Under the pieces are notes generated by a model, which did no database searches, was not told where the DNA came from, and saw only the letters and a list, made by a program, of their open reading frames with translations. The position numbers were made by a program, and so were the translations under genes. A stretch of 64,000 nucleotides of DNA, from positions 38,662,002 to 38,726,001 of the forward strand of contig OX638135.1 in the NCBI GenBank assembly GCA_951804985.1, read 5' to 3'. Source of the DNA: Dryomyza anilis. Its lineage: Eukaryota > Arthropoda > Insecta > Diptera > Dryomyzidae. Positions 33,793-44,418 of this stretch are shown here, in pieces. Position 1 is the first letter of the stretch, and every line of letters begins with the position of its first letter.

Positions 33793-34867
33793 CCGCTCAT
33801 TGGTGTTGGCAAGCGTCCATGCCTCAGCGCCATAGAGGAGGACTGGCATGATGAGCGACTTATAGATCGTAAATAATACTGAGCCCAAAGTAACACCTTT
33901 TGGCAAGAGTTATTCTTTGTCTAATCTCCAGGCTGACATTGTGCTCCTTGTTGATGGTGGTACCTAGGTAGGACGAAGTCTACCTAGGTTGAAGAAGTCA
34001 CACGATAGGGAATCGCCTTGTCTGAAACCTCGTTCGGTATTAAACGTATAGGTGAGGTTGTTCCCAATTCTCACTTAGCAACGTGTGTCGTTCAGGGACA
34101 TTCTGCAAATCCTTATAAGTTTCGCAGGTATACCGAACTCAGACATGGTGGCGTATAGGCAACTCCTTATCGGACTGTCGAAGGCAGCTTTGTAGTCGAC
34201 GAAGAGGTGGTGGTGGGTGTCGATGTGCCTCTCTTCAGTCTTTTCCAGGATTTGGCGCAATGTGAAAATCGGTTATATGGTGGACTTGCCAGGTCTGAAG
34301 CCGCACTGATAAGATCCAATCAGTCTGTTGACGATGGGCTTCAGTCTTTCACATAATACGCTCGTTGCAACTTTATACGCCTTGTTGAGGAGACTTATCC
34401 CACGGTAGTTGGCGCGTATCGTGGGATCCCCCTTCGTAAGGATTGGGCAGAGTATACTGAGATTCCATTCGCTAGGCATGCTTTCTTCTGACCATATTCT
34501 GCTGATGAGCTGGTGAATGCTCGTTATGAGCTCATCGCCTCCGGTCTTAAACAACTCAGCAGGTAGACCATCCGATCTTGCGGCTTTGTTGTTTTTCAGC
34601 CTGTTGATGGCTGTGCAGACCTCATGACGGTCAGGCGGCAGTATGTCAACGCCACCGTCAGCAACTGGGGTTGTCAAGCTGTCTTCTCCATCAGCGGAAT
34701 AGTTGTCATCATCGCCTGCTAGAAGATTAGAGAAGTGTTCTCTCCATAATCTCAGTGGACCTGGACATCTGTTACTAGATTCCCGTCATCGTCCTGACAG
34801 GAAGAGGTCTTTAAACCTCCGGTCAGGCGTCTTATCTTCTGATAGAATTTTCGAGCCTCGTTCCTGT
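33793..34867 (-). pseudogene. RTE-like LINE, copy 2 (RT part only)
   Basis: Read from 34867 leftward: fingers/palm entry (INRLKNNKAARSDGLPAELF, WSEESMPSEWNLSILCPI, ANYRGISLLNKAYKV, YQCGFRPGKSTI), then after a shift the palm (HHLFVDYKAAFDSP, EFGIPAKLIRICRMSLNDTRC). RQGDSLSCDFFNL is followed directly by FVYLGTTINKEHNVSLEIRQ and LIMPVLLYGAEAWTLANTNE. The segment that should carry the FADD/YADD catalytic motif is deleted, joined at a CCTAGGTAG microhomology. Truncated at 34867 by the segmental duplication junction. Confidence 0.85.
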
Positions 34868-35837
34868 TGGCGAGATCGGTCCATTGTGACCTGTTATCTG
34901 ACCATTTATATTCAAATACCTCATACTAAATTTACATCTACAGATCATTTTTACTATATACGTGCTTAGGTAAACTTTTTTGGTCAAATATATATTGAAA
35001 TTATACGACTTGTGGGTCCCAAAAAAAAAAAATCGAAATTCGGTACACCTACCCATTTGTAAATATGGATATCAAATGAATGGAATTTTTTCAGCGATGG
35101 AAAGTTTGTAGTTATTTTCAGGATACGTATACACTGATGACCTATATACCACTTCGAATGGTAACCACACATATGTGTAGGGTGTTTATAGTCGGCTTAG
35201 ACCGACTATAATTTTGATAATCCTAACTATCATAATAACACCAAATTTAAAATTTCCTATGTGATCTAACCTTCCCAACTGGTTTTTGATTATTTTCACA
35301 AAACTGAAGATTATTTTCAGACTATTTGAAAATAATCAAAAAAAAAAATAATCCGACTATTTTTTTTTTGATTATTTGAATTTTTTTGATTATTTTTTGA
35401 TTACATGAAATAATAAAAAAAAAATGTAAGCCATCTAATTTTTTTAAGATTATGTAAATTTTTTGATTATTTGAAATAATCAAAAAAAAAGTAATCCGTC
35501 TACTTTTTTTTGGATTATTTCAATTTTTTTTTTGATATTTCAATTTTTTTATTGATATTTAAATTTTTTCATTATCTTTTGATTATTTCAATAATTAAAA
35601 TAACTGAACTCAATATTTTCTGTCTGCTTATTATATCGTCACTGTCATGCCAAAGAGGCATATCAGGATTCTTTAAAAATATTGGGAAATCAAATTTTGA
35701 AGTTTGAAGTGCTTTAAAAATTAGTAAAATTTAGTTTTATGTTTTCACTTTTTCTGTTATTTTGGGGTATTCATCAATTATTATCACTTATATAAAATAT
35801 ATTTGGATTTGGTAAACTTACTGAATTATAAAGACGT
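34868..35837 (+). repeat. dispersed repeat Y, second unit with empty mariner site
   Basis: It matches 31116-31611 joined to 32913-33398, without the mariner. The junction TTTTGATTATTTGAATTT carries one TA where the other unit has two flanking the transposon. This is the unoccupied target. Confidence 0.85.
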
Positions 35838-36231
35838 ATTTTGTGAGGCTATATTCTGATCAAAAAGCAAATATTATCGTTTTTTACGCTATAACTCTTT
35901 ATTTGCGCAAGATAAAATAGTGATATAAAGACATTAATTTTTAAATCACCTGTCGATTGGCATCATTATTTATAAATATTTTTTCTGCAAATAATAAATA
36001 GCAAATTAATGCTTGGCAAAATATTTTTAAAAAATGATGCCAATCGACAGGTGCTTTAAAAACAAACAATTATTGCCTTTACATCTCTATTTTATCTTGA
36101 GATAATATTTGCTTTTTGATCAGAATATAGGCTCACAAAATTACATTACTATTTTATCTTGCGAAAATAAAGAGTTATAGCGTAAAAAACGATAATATTT
36201 GCTTTTTGATCAGAATATAGCCTCACAAAAT
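35838..36231. mobile_element. MITE-like palindromic element, copy 2 (394 bp)
   Basis: Same length, ends and internal palindromes as 33399-33792 and at the same position in the LINE. It was therefore copied by the segmental duplication and is not an independent insertion. Scattered substitutions distinguish it. Confidence 0.85.
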
Positions 36232-38663
36232 CCGCTCATCGGTGTTGGCAAGCGTCCATGCCTCAGCTCCATAGAGGAGGACTGGCATGATGAGCGACTT
36301 ATAGATCGTAAATAATACTGAGCCCAAAGTAACACCTTTTGGCAAGAGTTATTCTTCGTCTAATCTCCAGGCTGACATTGTGCTTCTTGTTGATGGTGGT
36401 ACCTAGGTAGGACGAAGTCTACCTAGGTTTAAGAAGTCACACGATAGGGAATCGCCTTGTCTGAAACCTCGTTCGGTATTAAACGTATCGGTGAGGTTGT
36501 TCCCAATTCTCACTTAGCAACGTGTGTCGTTCAGGGACATCCTGCAAATCCTTATAAGTTTCGCAGGTATACCGAACTCAGACATGGTGGCGTATAGGCA
36601 ACTCCTTATCCGAATGTCGAAGGCAATGTGAAAATCGGTTCTATGGTGGACTTGCCAGGTCTGAACCCGCACTGATAAGATCCAATCAGTCTGTTGACGA
36701 TGGGCTTCAGTCTTTCACAAAATACGCTCGTTGCAACTTTATACACCTTGTTGAGGAGACTTATCCCACGGTAGTTGGCGCGTATCGTGGGATCCCCCTT
36801 CGTAAGGATTGGGCAGAGTATACTGAGATTCCATTCGCTAGACATGCTTTCTTCTGACCATATTCTGCTGATGAGCTGGTGAATGCTCGTTATGCTCATC
36901 GCCTCCGGTCTTAAACAACTCAACAGGCAGACCATCCGATCTTGCGGCTTTGTTGTTTTTCAGCCTGTTGATGGCTGTGCAGACCTCATGACGGTCAGGC
37001 GGCAGTATGTCAACGCCACCGTCAGCAGCTGGGGTTGTCAAGCTGTCTTCTCCATCAGCGGAATAGTTGTCATCATCGCCTGCTAGAAGATTAGAGAAGT
37101 GTTCTCTCCATAATCTCAGTGTACCCTGGACATCTGTTACTAGATTCCCGTCATCGTCCTGACAGGAAGAGGGTTCTGTCTTTAAACCTCCGGTCAGGCG
37201 TCTTATCTTCTGATAGAATTATCGAGCCTCGTTCCTGTCGCCATGCATCTCAATATCTTCACACTCGCGTCTTTCTAATTTTCTTTTTTTGCGCCTTAAA
37301 AGATGTCTCTCCTCCTTCCTCTTCTCTCTGTATCGCTCCTTCGCGGCTCGCGTAACTGCAGCGTCTTTCTCTGCAGTGGCTGCGCGACACTCTTCGTCAT
37401 ACCACATGTTCCATAGTGGGCGTTGGAATCCAAGCACTTCTTCGGCAGCCGTACGCATTGAGCTGGAGACGTGTGTCCACTGCGCGCATATATCATCGAG
37501 AGGGGAAGTGCCTTGGACAAGTAGGTGTGAGAGTCGAGCGGCATAGGCTTGTGCGGTTTGTTGTGTGTGCTGCTTCCTGACGTCTAGCTTTCTTTTCGTG
37601 GGTTTCCGTGCAGCGCATAAGCGTGTGCGAACCTTGGCTGCTACAAGGAAGTGATCCGAGTCGATGTTGGCATTTCGGATCACACTAGAAGCGTGCCTTC
37701 CTTCAATCACAGCATGATCAATTTGGTTGCGCGTGTTCTGATCGGGTGACCGCCACATGGCCATGTGAATATTGAGATGCTTGAAGTACTATTAATTACC
37801 ATGTTTCGTGCTGCGGCGAAGTCGATCAGCCTCATTCCATTGTCGGAGGTATTGTCGTGGAGGCTGAATTATACAACCGTTGAACCTAAGATACCCTCAT
37901 GGCCACCTTGGCATTAAAGTCGCCAATCAAAATTTTGATGTCGTGACGGGGTCAGCGCTCATAGGCTTCGTCGAGGCGCTCATAGAAAGTCTCTTTAGTT
38001 TCATCATCCTTCTCATTCGTCGGAGCGTGCGCACAGATTAGGCTGATATAGAAGTGTTTATCCTTGATGCGGATTGTTGCTAGTCGTTCGTTCATAGGTA
38101 GACAAGGTGGCGGAGTCTCTTGCCGACTACAAATCCACAACCAAATTCATACCTCTCCGCATGGCAGCTGTAGTAAATGTCACAGGATGCCTGTTTAGAG
38201 CAGCCATGTCCTCTCCATCGCATTTCTTGAATTGCGGTGATGTCAGCCTTGTATCTTTCGAGGACATCAACCAGCGGGATAGTGGCACCTTCCCTATTAA
38301 TGGGTTCGGACATTCCAGGTGCATATACGTAAATCATGGTTCTTTATACGTTTGCGCAGGTTGTCAACGTGTTTTCGGGTCGGTATCCGAGGCATGTTTT
38401 CTGTTTTCGTTGAATCAGCTTTTTTATATGGCGGGTCACAAGTCCAAGGCACAACCCCCATTTTGGAGGGCCAATATCCCTGTCTCGTTTGTCCCCGACC
38501 AGACCTCCCACCGGGGTTGAAACCCAATCTTTAGCTGGTTGGTCGGGTTAACGGGGTTCACCAACGCGAAGGTGAGACTAGGAATTGTGTACGAGAAGCC
38601 ATGGCAACTAACAGAAGTCGGTTACTGGCTTGCGCGTGCACTACACCATTCTGAACCCCTCTT
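36232..38663 (-). pseudogene. RTE-like LINE, copy 3 (5' end to RT, decayed)
   Basis: The 5' end at 38663 borders the dispersed repeat. In order the minus strand encodes the start region (MPRIPTRKHVDNLRKRI, RICTWNVRT), endonuclease (ADITAIQEMRW, CDIYYSCHAERYEFGCGFVV, MNERLATIRIKDK, LICAHAPTNEKDDE), a catalytic-region piece (WRSPDQNTRNQIDHAVIEGR, SDHFLVAAKVRTRL), the basic linker (REKRKEERHLLRRKKRKLER) and RT as in copy 2, with the same loss of the catalytic aspartates. Extra damage includes an 85-bp deletion at about 36628 and a 3-bp loss plus frame changes in the GGDE segment. The protein is not functional. Confidence 0.85.
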
Positions 38664-40035
38664 TGGCGTGACAGTGACGATATAATAAGCAAACAGAAAA
38701 TATTGAGTTTAGTTATTTTAATTATTGCAATAATGAAAAAATAATCAAAAAAAACTTAAATAATTAAAATTTGATTATTTGAAATAATCAAGAAAATATC
38801 AAAAAATTGAATTAATCAAAAAAAACAGTTGGGAAGGTTAAATCACATGGGAAATTTTATTATGATAGTTAGGATTATCAAAATTATAGTCGGTGTAAGC
38901 CGACTATAAATACTCTACACATATGTGTGGTTACCATTAAAAGTGGTATATAGGTCACCAGGATATACGAATCCTGAAAATAACTACAAACTTTCAATCG
39001 CTGAAGTATTCCCATTCATTTGATACCCATATTTACAAATGGGTAAGTGTACCGAATTTCAATTTTTTTTTTGTTGAACCACAAGTCGTTTCGTCGAAAA
39101 CCATTATTTTCATGTATTTGAGTATGAGTCAATATATATTTTACCAAAAAAGTTTAACTACAGTAAAATTGATATACATTTTATATGAGGTATTTGAACA
39201 TAAGTGGTCGGTTCTCAGGTCGCAATAAAGCGATCATGCTAATTTTCTTGTTCAGACAGATATATAGGTAATACTTATAAATCTAATGTTTGATTGCTCT
39301 ATCTCTTCTAATTTTCTTTAATCGTGATTTCAACAGACAGAGGGACAGACAGACAGATGGACAGACGAACGCTAAATCGCTAAATCGACTCAGGAGATCA
39401 TGCTGATCAAGAATATATATACTTTTCCATACCGGAGATGCTTCCTTCTGGGTATTACAAACGGCGTACCAAACAGTATATACCTTTCACTCTTAGCGTA
39501 GTGTATAAAAACTAAATTTTACTAATTTTTAAACTTCAAAATTTGATTTCCCAATATTTTTAAAAATTGGAATGACACTGACGATATAATAAGCATACAG
39601 AAAATATTGAGATTAGTTATTTTAATTATTGAAATAATTAAAAAATAATCAAAAATAAATCAAAAAAATTTAAATAAGGAAAAAAGTTAGTCGGATTACT
39701 TTTTTTTGATAATCAAAAAATTGAAATAATCAAAAAAAAAAGTCGGATTCCTTTTTTTTTGATTATTTTAAATAATCAAAAAATTTAAATAATCAAAAAA
39801 AAAAGTAGTCGGATTACTCTTTTTTGATTATTTCAAATAATCAAAAAATTGAAATAATCAAAAACAAAGTAGTCGGATTACTTTTTTTTTGATTATTTTC
39901 AAATAATCTGAAAATAATCTTATATTTGGTGAAAATAATCAAAAAAAAAGTAGTTGGATTACAAGTTTATGATTTTTTTGTACTAAGAATTAAATTACTT
40001 TTTGATTATTTGCCACAAAGTGGTTACTTGGGTAG
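38664..40035 (-). repeat. dispersed repeat Y, inverted arm
   Basis: Reverse orientation relative to 28860-29837. Landmarks are AGTCGGTGTAAGCCGACTAT (38889), the GACAGACAGACAGATGGACAG run (39339-39364), GGAGATGCTTCCTTCTGGGT (39435), and palindromic blocks GGATTACTTTTTTTTGAT / AATAATCAAAAAA between 39640 and 39960. It ends with TGGTTACTTGGGTAG. It is noncoding. Confidence 0.75.
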
Positions 40036-40127
40036 AAAAGTAAAGTTCATTATTAAACGTGAAAATCAGAATGAATATTTTATTTAAAAATATTTTCTAC
40101 ATAGAATACAAAAACAATGTTGACTAC
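40036..40127 (-). repeat. copia 3' LTR remnant, distal part
   Basis: This lies directly outside the BEL element's left LTR. If the BEL element is removed at its target duplication, this sequence joins 44990-45055 and would be the rest of the copia 3' LTR. The assignment rests on position relative to the copia polypurine tract. I could not find a matching 5' LTR near 52.9 kb. Confidence 0.5.
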
Positions 40128-40560
40128 TGTTTACGCCAAAACTCTTGCAGTGTAAACCTTGTATTATTTATTTAGTACATTCTGTGACAGGTCAAACGTC
40201 AAGAGGTGAATTTCGTCATTTCCTTTGCAACCCTCCTTCTTTGAGGTTCTCGGGGCTGCAATTGCGCTGAGCTCGATCTCTTTGATGCCACCCATCAACA
40301 GATGAACATCAAAGTAAGAACTACGTTCCCACATATTACATCATATTTTATACATATTTTATACATTGGATCTCCTTTCATGATTTCCAATAATATCTTT
40401 GCATTTTTATACTTTTCTAATATTATATGGCAAACGCTTTGGTTTGTCCCTAGTTATAATTTATTTGCTCAAATAAAGATACACGCAAATATCATAAATT
40501 TCTGTGTTTTTAATTGATTTTGAATAACTTGGTAATCCGTAAAAAACTTTTGCGTAGACA
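40128..40560 (+). repeat. BEL 5' LTR (433 bp)
   Basis: Begins TGTTTACGCCAAAAC and ends TTTTGCGTAGACA. It matches the 3' LTR except that the first ~133 bp are present once here, and a few substitutions and a 6-bp gap occur near the end. It contains a short open frame (40302-40517) that is probably meaningless. AATAAA occurs near 40475, a candidate poly(A) signal. Confidence 0.93.
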
Positions 40561-40563
40561 TTT

Positions 40564-40581
40564 TGGTCCGATCGAACCGGA
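40564..40581 (+). other. candidate primer binding site
   Basis: TGGTCCGATCGAACCGGA begins 3 bp after the LTR end, as expected for a tRNA primer complement starting with TGG. I do not name the tRNA, because matching needs the genome's tRNA set. Confidence 0.7.
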
Positions 40582-42159
40582 TAAATAATTCAAAATTAAT
40601 GAGAAGTAATTTATTCCCTTTAGAATAAAGTTAAAAAATATAAAATTTGGATTGCGCCACTCCAGCAGATTTCATAAACTGAGTAAAACGTCGGACGGAC
40701 AAACAAGTAAAACAAATGAGAGAAGTTTTCAACGATTATACACCATATATCACAGAGATGGTACACTAATTAAAGGAAAAAGGTATATTTCTTATACAAC
40801 ACACATCTTTATTTGAGCAAAATACGTTAATAATTCTTTAAAATTATATTTAATTTCTACAAATTATTTAACATATTATACGAGTCCATTCTGAGTTCGT
40901 GCTGCGCTCATCGGTTAAATTGAGTGAATCTCGCGTTTTGTGTTTCGTGGTTACCAACAGCATATTCGCTAAAAGTGTGTGTGTAAAAATAAATAAATTA
41001 AATCATGTGAATAACAAATTTCCTTCAGTGATTTTTCATTAAAATAATTTTTAAAAAACGTTTATTAGGTCCATTTTGACAAAATAATTTACAATTAAAA
41101 AGAAAATTATTTTAAAATTTTAATTTATGACGTGGCAACTCTAGTTTTTTTCGCTATTGTTTTTGTCGCATACACACGCTCTTCGTGATTAGTGAGAACC
41201 ACCTTAAGTTTGAGTGACGACTGCCTCTCGTCCAGAGAGCACATGCAGCATTGCATTTTTCCCGTCGAGTTTGTGACTTAAGTCTTTTCGAGTGACTATA
41301 ATATAAACTGCTGCTACTCGGCCAGAGTGCAGCATAGTTTATTTTTAACGAATGAGTGTTTTTTAATTGTGATTGCCATACTGCACACAATTCTTGAGTG
41401 ATCAGTACGAGCGCTTTATCTCTCTTAAAGCGATTGTCGTCGCAACTATAACCATTGCTTATTGTTGGAGAGCCGGTATTGAGTGGAAATTATCGCATCG
41501 TTGGACATATCATTTACGTAAGTGGATGCGATCATATTTTGGCACTGTACCTCTCTCTCGCAATACTTGTGCGATTACCTCCGATATTTTCGTGACGACG
41601 AAGTAAATTGACTCATCGTGTCAACCTGCTGCAGCAACATTGGACTCTGCTGCTTTGACTCAAATTTTAAATATTTGATTGCTCAAGCACAGTAGTGGCG
41701 AAAATAAACTATTTTCAATAATTTAAATAATTTTACAAGTGCAAATTATCGTGTAAACCTATGTGATTATCTTTTTGCGATTTTCTATAAAAATAAATTT
41801 AAAATAAATTTACCAGTAAATTTGTTGTTTTTATTTTTTTTACAAATTTTTAGCAAGAAGTTCCGTCCAAGTTAAGCCCTATATAATATTCTTATTTCAT
41901 ATAATTATATTGTTTATTATCATAATTATATTAAATCTTTAAATTATTTTGAAATATTTAATTTATTTTTCAGCACCATTTTTTTTTTTTTGATTTAAAT
42001 TTTATTAAGAATTCAAATTTATATTTGAAAACAAATATTTGATTTTTTTGTGTTTGCTTCCATCCTTGAAGTAACATAAATAAATTTAATTTATACCTTT
42101 ACTGTTGATTATTTCTGCTGAATTTTTATTTTTTGGGCTTCTTTTAAATTCAATCCCAC
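40582..42159 (+). other. long untranslated leader of the BEL element
   Basis: About 1.6 kb without a recognisable coding region, AT-rich with a GC-richer island at 41150-41650 full of CGC/CTCTC words. Its length is unusual for a BEL leader and could hold packaging or promoter signals. The small frame at 41373-41606 shows no similarity I recognise. Confidence 0.55.
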
Positions 42160-42806
42160 ATGACTGCATTGGATCTTTTTATCCGTGCAGCAGATGCACT
42201 GGTCGAATTTCAGTCATCATTTAATGACATTTTGGTTGACAACCATACGAAATTCTCACTGGAAGTATTGAGTGATGAATTGAAATCACTTTGGTCTACA
42301 TTTAAAACCAAATATGATCGGTGCCTGCAATTCCTGGATTTCAAGGAAGATTCAGCCGATTGTGAAGATATTTCGGTGATCAAAGGCAAATATAAAACCA
42401 TCTTTAAGACTTACGTCTCCAATATGTCCACTATTAACGAGCTTTTGCAACCGCTCAGCGAAACGGCTGCCACTTCAGCTGCTGAATGCCGCGCCTTCGA
42501 TGATTTTTCATCAAATAATTTGAGCCTTCCGCCGTACGACACTGATGTGTTCGACGGAGAATATGCTTCTTGGCTACGTTCAGAGATCTCTTTTCTGCCG
42601 TTTATATTCGTAACTCACGTCTTACGGATGTTGAGCGTCTTTACCATCTTTTGAAAAAGACGAGCGGAGATGCACGCGATATAGTGCAAAGGGTCCCTCT
42701 TACGATTAGCGGTTTTGATTTAGCCTGGCGAAATCTCAAAGACGTTTATGAGAATAAGCATTGGTCAACGGCCAACTTAAACTTTTATTCGACCTTCCTG
42801 TCGTAA
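42160..42806 (+). pseudogene. gag: BEL gag N-terminal part, two frameshifts
   Basis: It starts MTALDLFIRAADALVEFQ and runs through the region before the BEL gag core (LPPYDTDVFDGEYASW). A one-base shift at about 42570 then leads to ATFRDLFSAVYIRNSRLT, SGDARDIVQRVPLT and FDLAWRNLKDVYENK. A second one-base shift at about 42758 leads into the next frame. Ignoring the shifts, domain order is normal for BEL gag. Programmed frameshifting is not usual inside gag, so I read these as damage. Confidence 0.88.
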
Positions 42807-44254
42807 CTTCAGAAAGTGCGGCAGCACTTAAAAATTTGCAACGCACTATTAACAATAGTCTTGCATCTTTTTCAATTTATGAAATCGATACAACAAATTG
42901 GGATCCCATCCTAATCTTTCTATGCTCTCAGCGCTTACCTGAAGCAACATTGGCTCTCTGGGAACAAAGCTTGTTGGATAAGTCGGCTATCCCTAAGTGG
43001 AGTTGTCTTGATGCGTTCCTTTCTGAACGCTTCAAAACACTTGAATCCATCGGATACATCCGCGGTCACACTACCGTTAAACCTCCACGTGCAAAACCGC
43101 TTCATCCACAACATCCAGCAATGCCTGAAAAATACAATAGTTTTCACGCACATCTTACAGGATCACTTTGCGTTCTTTGCCCCAAAAAGAAACATGTTTT
43201 GCGGGTCTGTAAACTATTTTTACAAATGAGCGTCTCCGATCGCTATTCCACTGTAAAAAAGTTTCAATGTTGCGTTAACTGCCTTAATAGGTCCCATGAG
43301 CTTAACGACAGTACAAGTTCTTACTGTTGCTCAGTGTGTAAAAAGCGTCATCATACGCTTTTACATAGGGATGTCTCTGAGCCTTCGGCTCCTTTTATGA
43401 GCAGTGATACGACTACGTCGGTGGCCTTGGGGTCTCGCCCTCCGCCATTCAACACGCAACCATCTTTAAAAACCGTACAGTCCACTTCAACTCCATTCAT
43501 GAGCTGTGCGCCGATTACATCGGCAGCCCCAGGATCACGTCCTTCACCATGCAACACACAAAACATTCAATCTTATTCTGATTCGCAAACTTCAGAAGTC
43601 CTTCTGGGCACTGCCATTATTAATGTATGTCACATGGGTATTACGTACTCTGCACGGGCACTAATTGATTCTGCGTCTGAAACTTCTTTTATTTCCGAAC
43701 GCATTAGTAAGCTTTTGAAGCTGCCAGTGTCTTCGACACGAACCTGCATTGCTAGTGTAAACCATGCAGTCGCTGCCAGTCCAACAAAGCGATGCTCTTT
43801 TGTAATTGGATCTCTTATTGATCCCAATTTACACTTAGAGGCAACGGCACTGGTTTTACCCAAAATTGCAGGAGAATTGCCATCAAGTCAAATAGAACCA
43901 TCTATCCAGCATCAATTACCAAATATGGTCTTAGCAGATAAAAACTTTTTCCAAAGTTCTATGGTTGACATTTTAATTGGTGGCGACCTCTATCCATTGA
44001 TTATGATGGATGGTATAAAGCGAAACGTCCTAGGCACCCTCATTGCCCAAGAAACTGTATTTGGCTGGATTCTTACGGGACCACTACCAGGTCACAAAGT
44101 TTCTTGCTTTGCCACTACTGTCCGTGATGACATTGATGTTACCAAACGCAAAAGGGATGGTATATATGGGGTACATTCGCCTTTTAAAACCAACTACCTT
44201 TCTATGGTTGAGCTTGGTCATTTTAAAAATACTGCTTCTTTCCCAAAACCATAA
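42761..44254 (+). CDS. BEL gag (C-terminal) and aspartic protease
   Basis: A long open frame of 497 codons. The gag part contains LFDLPVVTSESAAALKNLQ and WEQSLLDKSAIPKW. Then come zinc-binding clusters (CVLCPKKKHVLRVC; CCVNCLNRSHE..., CSVCKKRHHTLLHR) and a Ser/Thr/Pro-rich linker with an internal repeat (PFMSSDTTTSVALGSRPPP and PFMSCAPITSAAPGSRPSP). The protease has its catalytic region near residue 303, reading ALIDSASETSFISER, so the usual D-S-G is D-S-A. The rest is well conserved (LVLPKIAGELPS, MVDILIGGDLYPL, IAQETVFGWILTGPLPG). It ends in an unrelated tail and stop where other BEL elements continue into RT. Confidence 0.88.
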   Translation: MVNGQLKLLFDLPVVTSESAAALKNLQRTINNSLASFSIYEIDTTNWDPILIFLCSQRLPEATLALWEQSLLDKSAIPKWSCLDAFLSERFKTLESIGYIRGHTTVKPPRAKPLHPQHPAMPEKYNSFHAHLTGSLCVLCPKKKHVLRVCKLFLQMSVSDRYSTVKKFQCCVNCLNRSHELNDSTSSYCCSVCKKRHHTLLHRDVSEPSAPFMSSDTTTSVALGSRPPPFNTQPSLKTVQSTSTPFMSCAPITSAAPGSRPSPCNTQNIQSYSDSQTSEVLLGTAIINVCHMGITYSARALIDSASETSFISERISKLLKLPVSSTRTCIASVNHAVAASPTKRCSFVIGSLIDPNLHLEATALVLPKIAGELPSSQIEPSIQHQLPNMVLADKNFFQSSMVDILIGGDLYPLIMMDGIKRNVLGTLIAQETVFGWILTGPLPGHKVSCFATTVRDDIDVTKRKRDGIYGVHSPFKTNYLSMVELGHFKNTASFPKP

Positions 44255-44394
44255 TTTTGGATGGATCCTTTCTGATCTGTACCTTCTGTTAACTACTTTG
44301 TTATCCTTTTGTCTTTAACTTATTTGTACATATTAATTTTGTTTTCTTTTATAGCCTGGAAATCTTTCTTTTTATCTAATTAATTTTGCAGTGT

Positions 44395-44418
44395 GTACTA
44401 CTGCAAAGTGGGCGGCAA
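44395..44418 (+). other. BEL polypurine tract block
   Basis: TACTACTGCAAAGTGGGCGG then CAA, immediately before the LTR start TGTTTACGCC. The same arrangement (TACTGCAAGGCCGGCGGCGA then TGTTTATGCC) occurs on the minus strand at 56641-56670. Confidence 0.8.

Larger units (their letters stand above)
31116..37235. repeat. 2.4-kb segmental duplication (31116-34867 and 34868-37235)
   Basis: Starting at TTGGCGAGATCGGTCCAT in both, the two units run through the dispersed repeat, a T-rich palindromic stretch, the MITE and the LINE 3' half, ending at CCTCGTTCCTGT. Unit 1 is longer by the mariner insertion (about 1.3 kb), and unit 2 lacks about 85 bp of LINE near 36628. After those corrections the lengths agree at about 2.4 kb. 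The units differ by scattered substitutions, so this duplication is older than the mariner duplication. Confidence 0.85.

Noticed and set aside
40302..40517. 71-codon frame in the BEL LTR, repeated at 44725-44940
   Set aside because: It is duplicated only because LTRs are duplicated. There is no similarity to a known LTR-encoded protein, and the composition is AT-driven.
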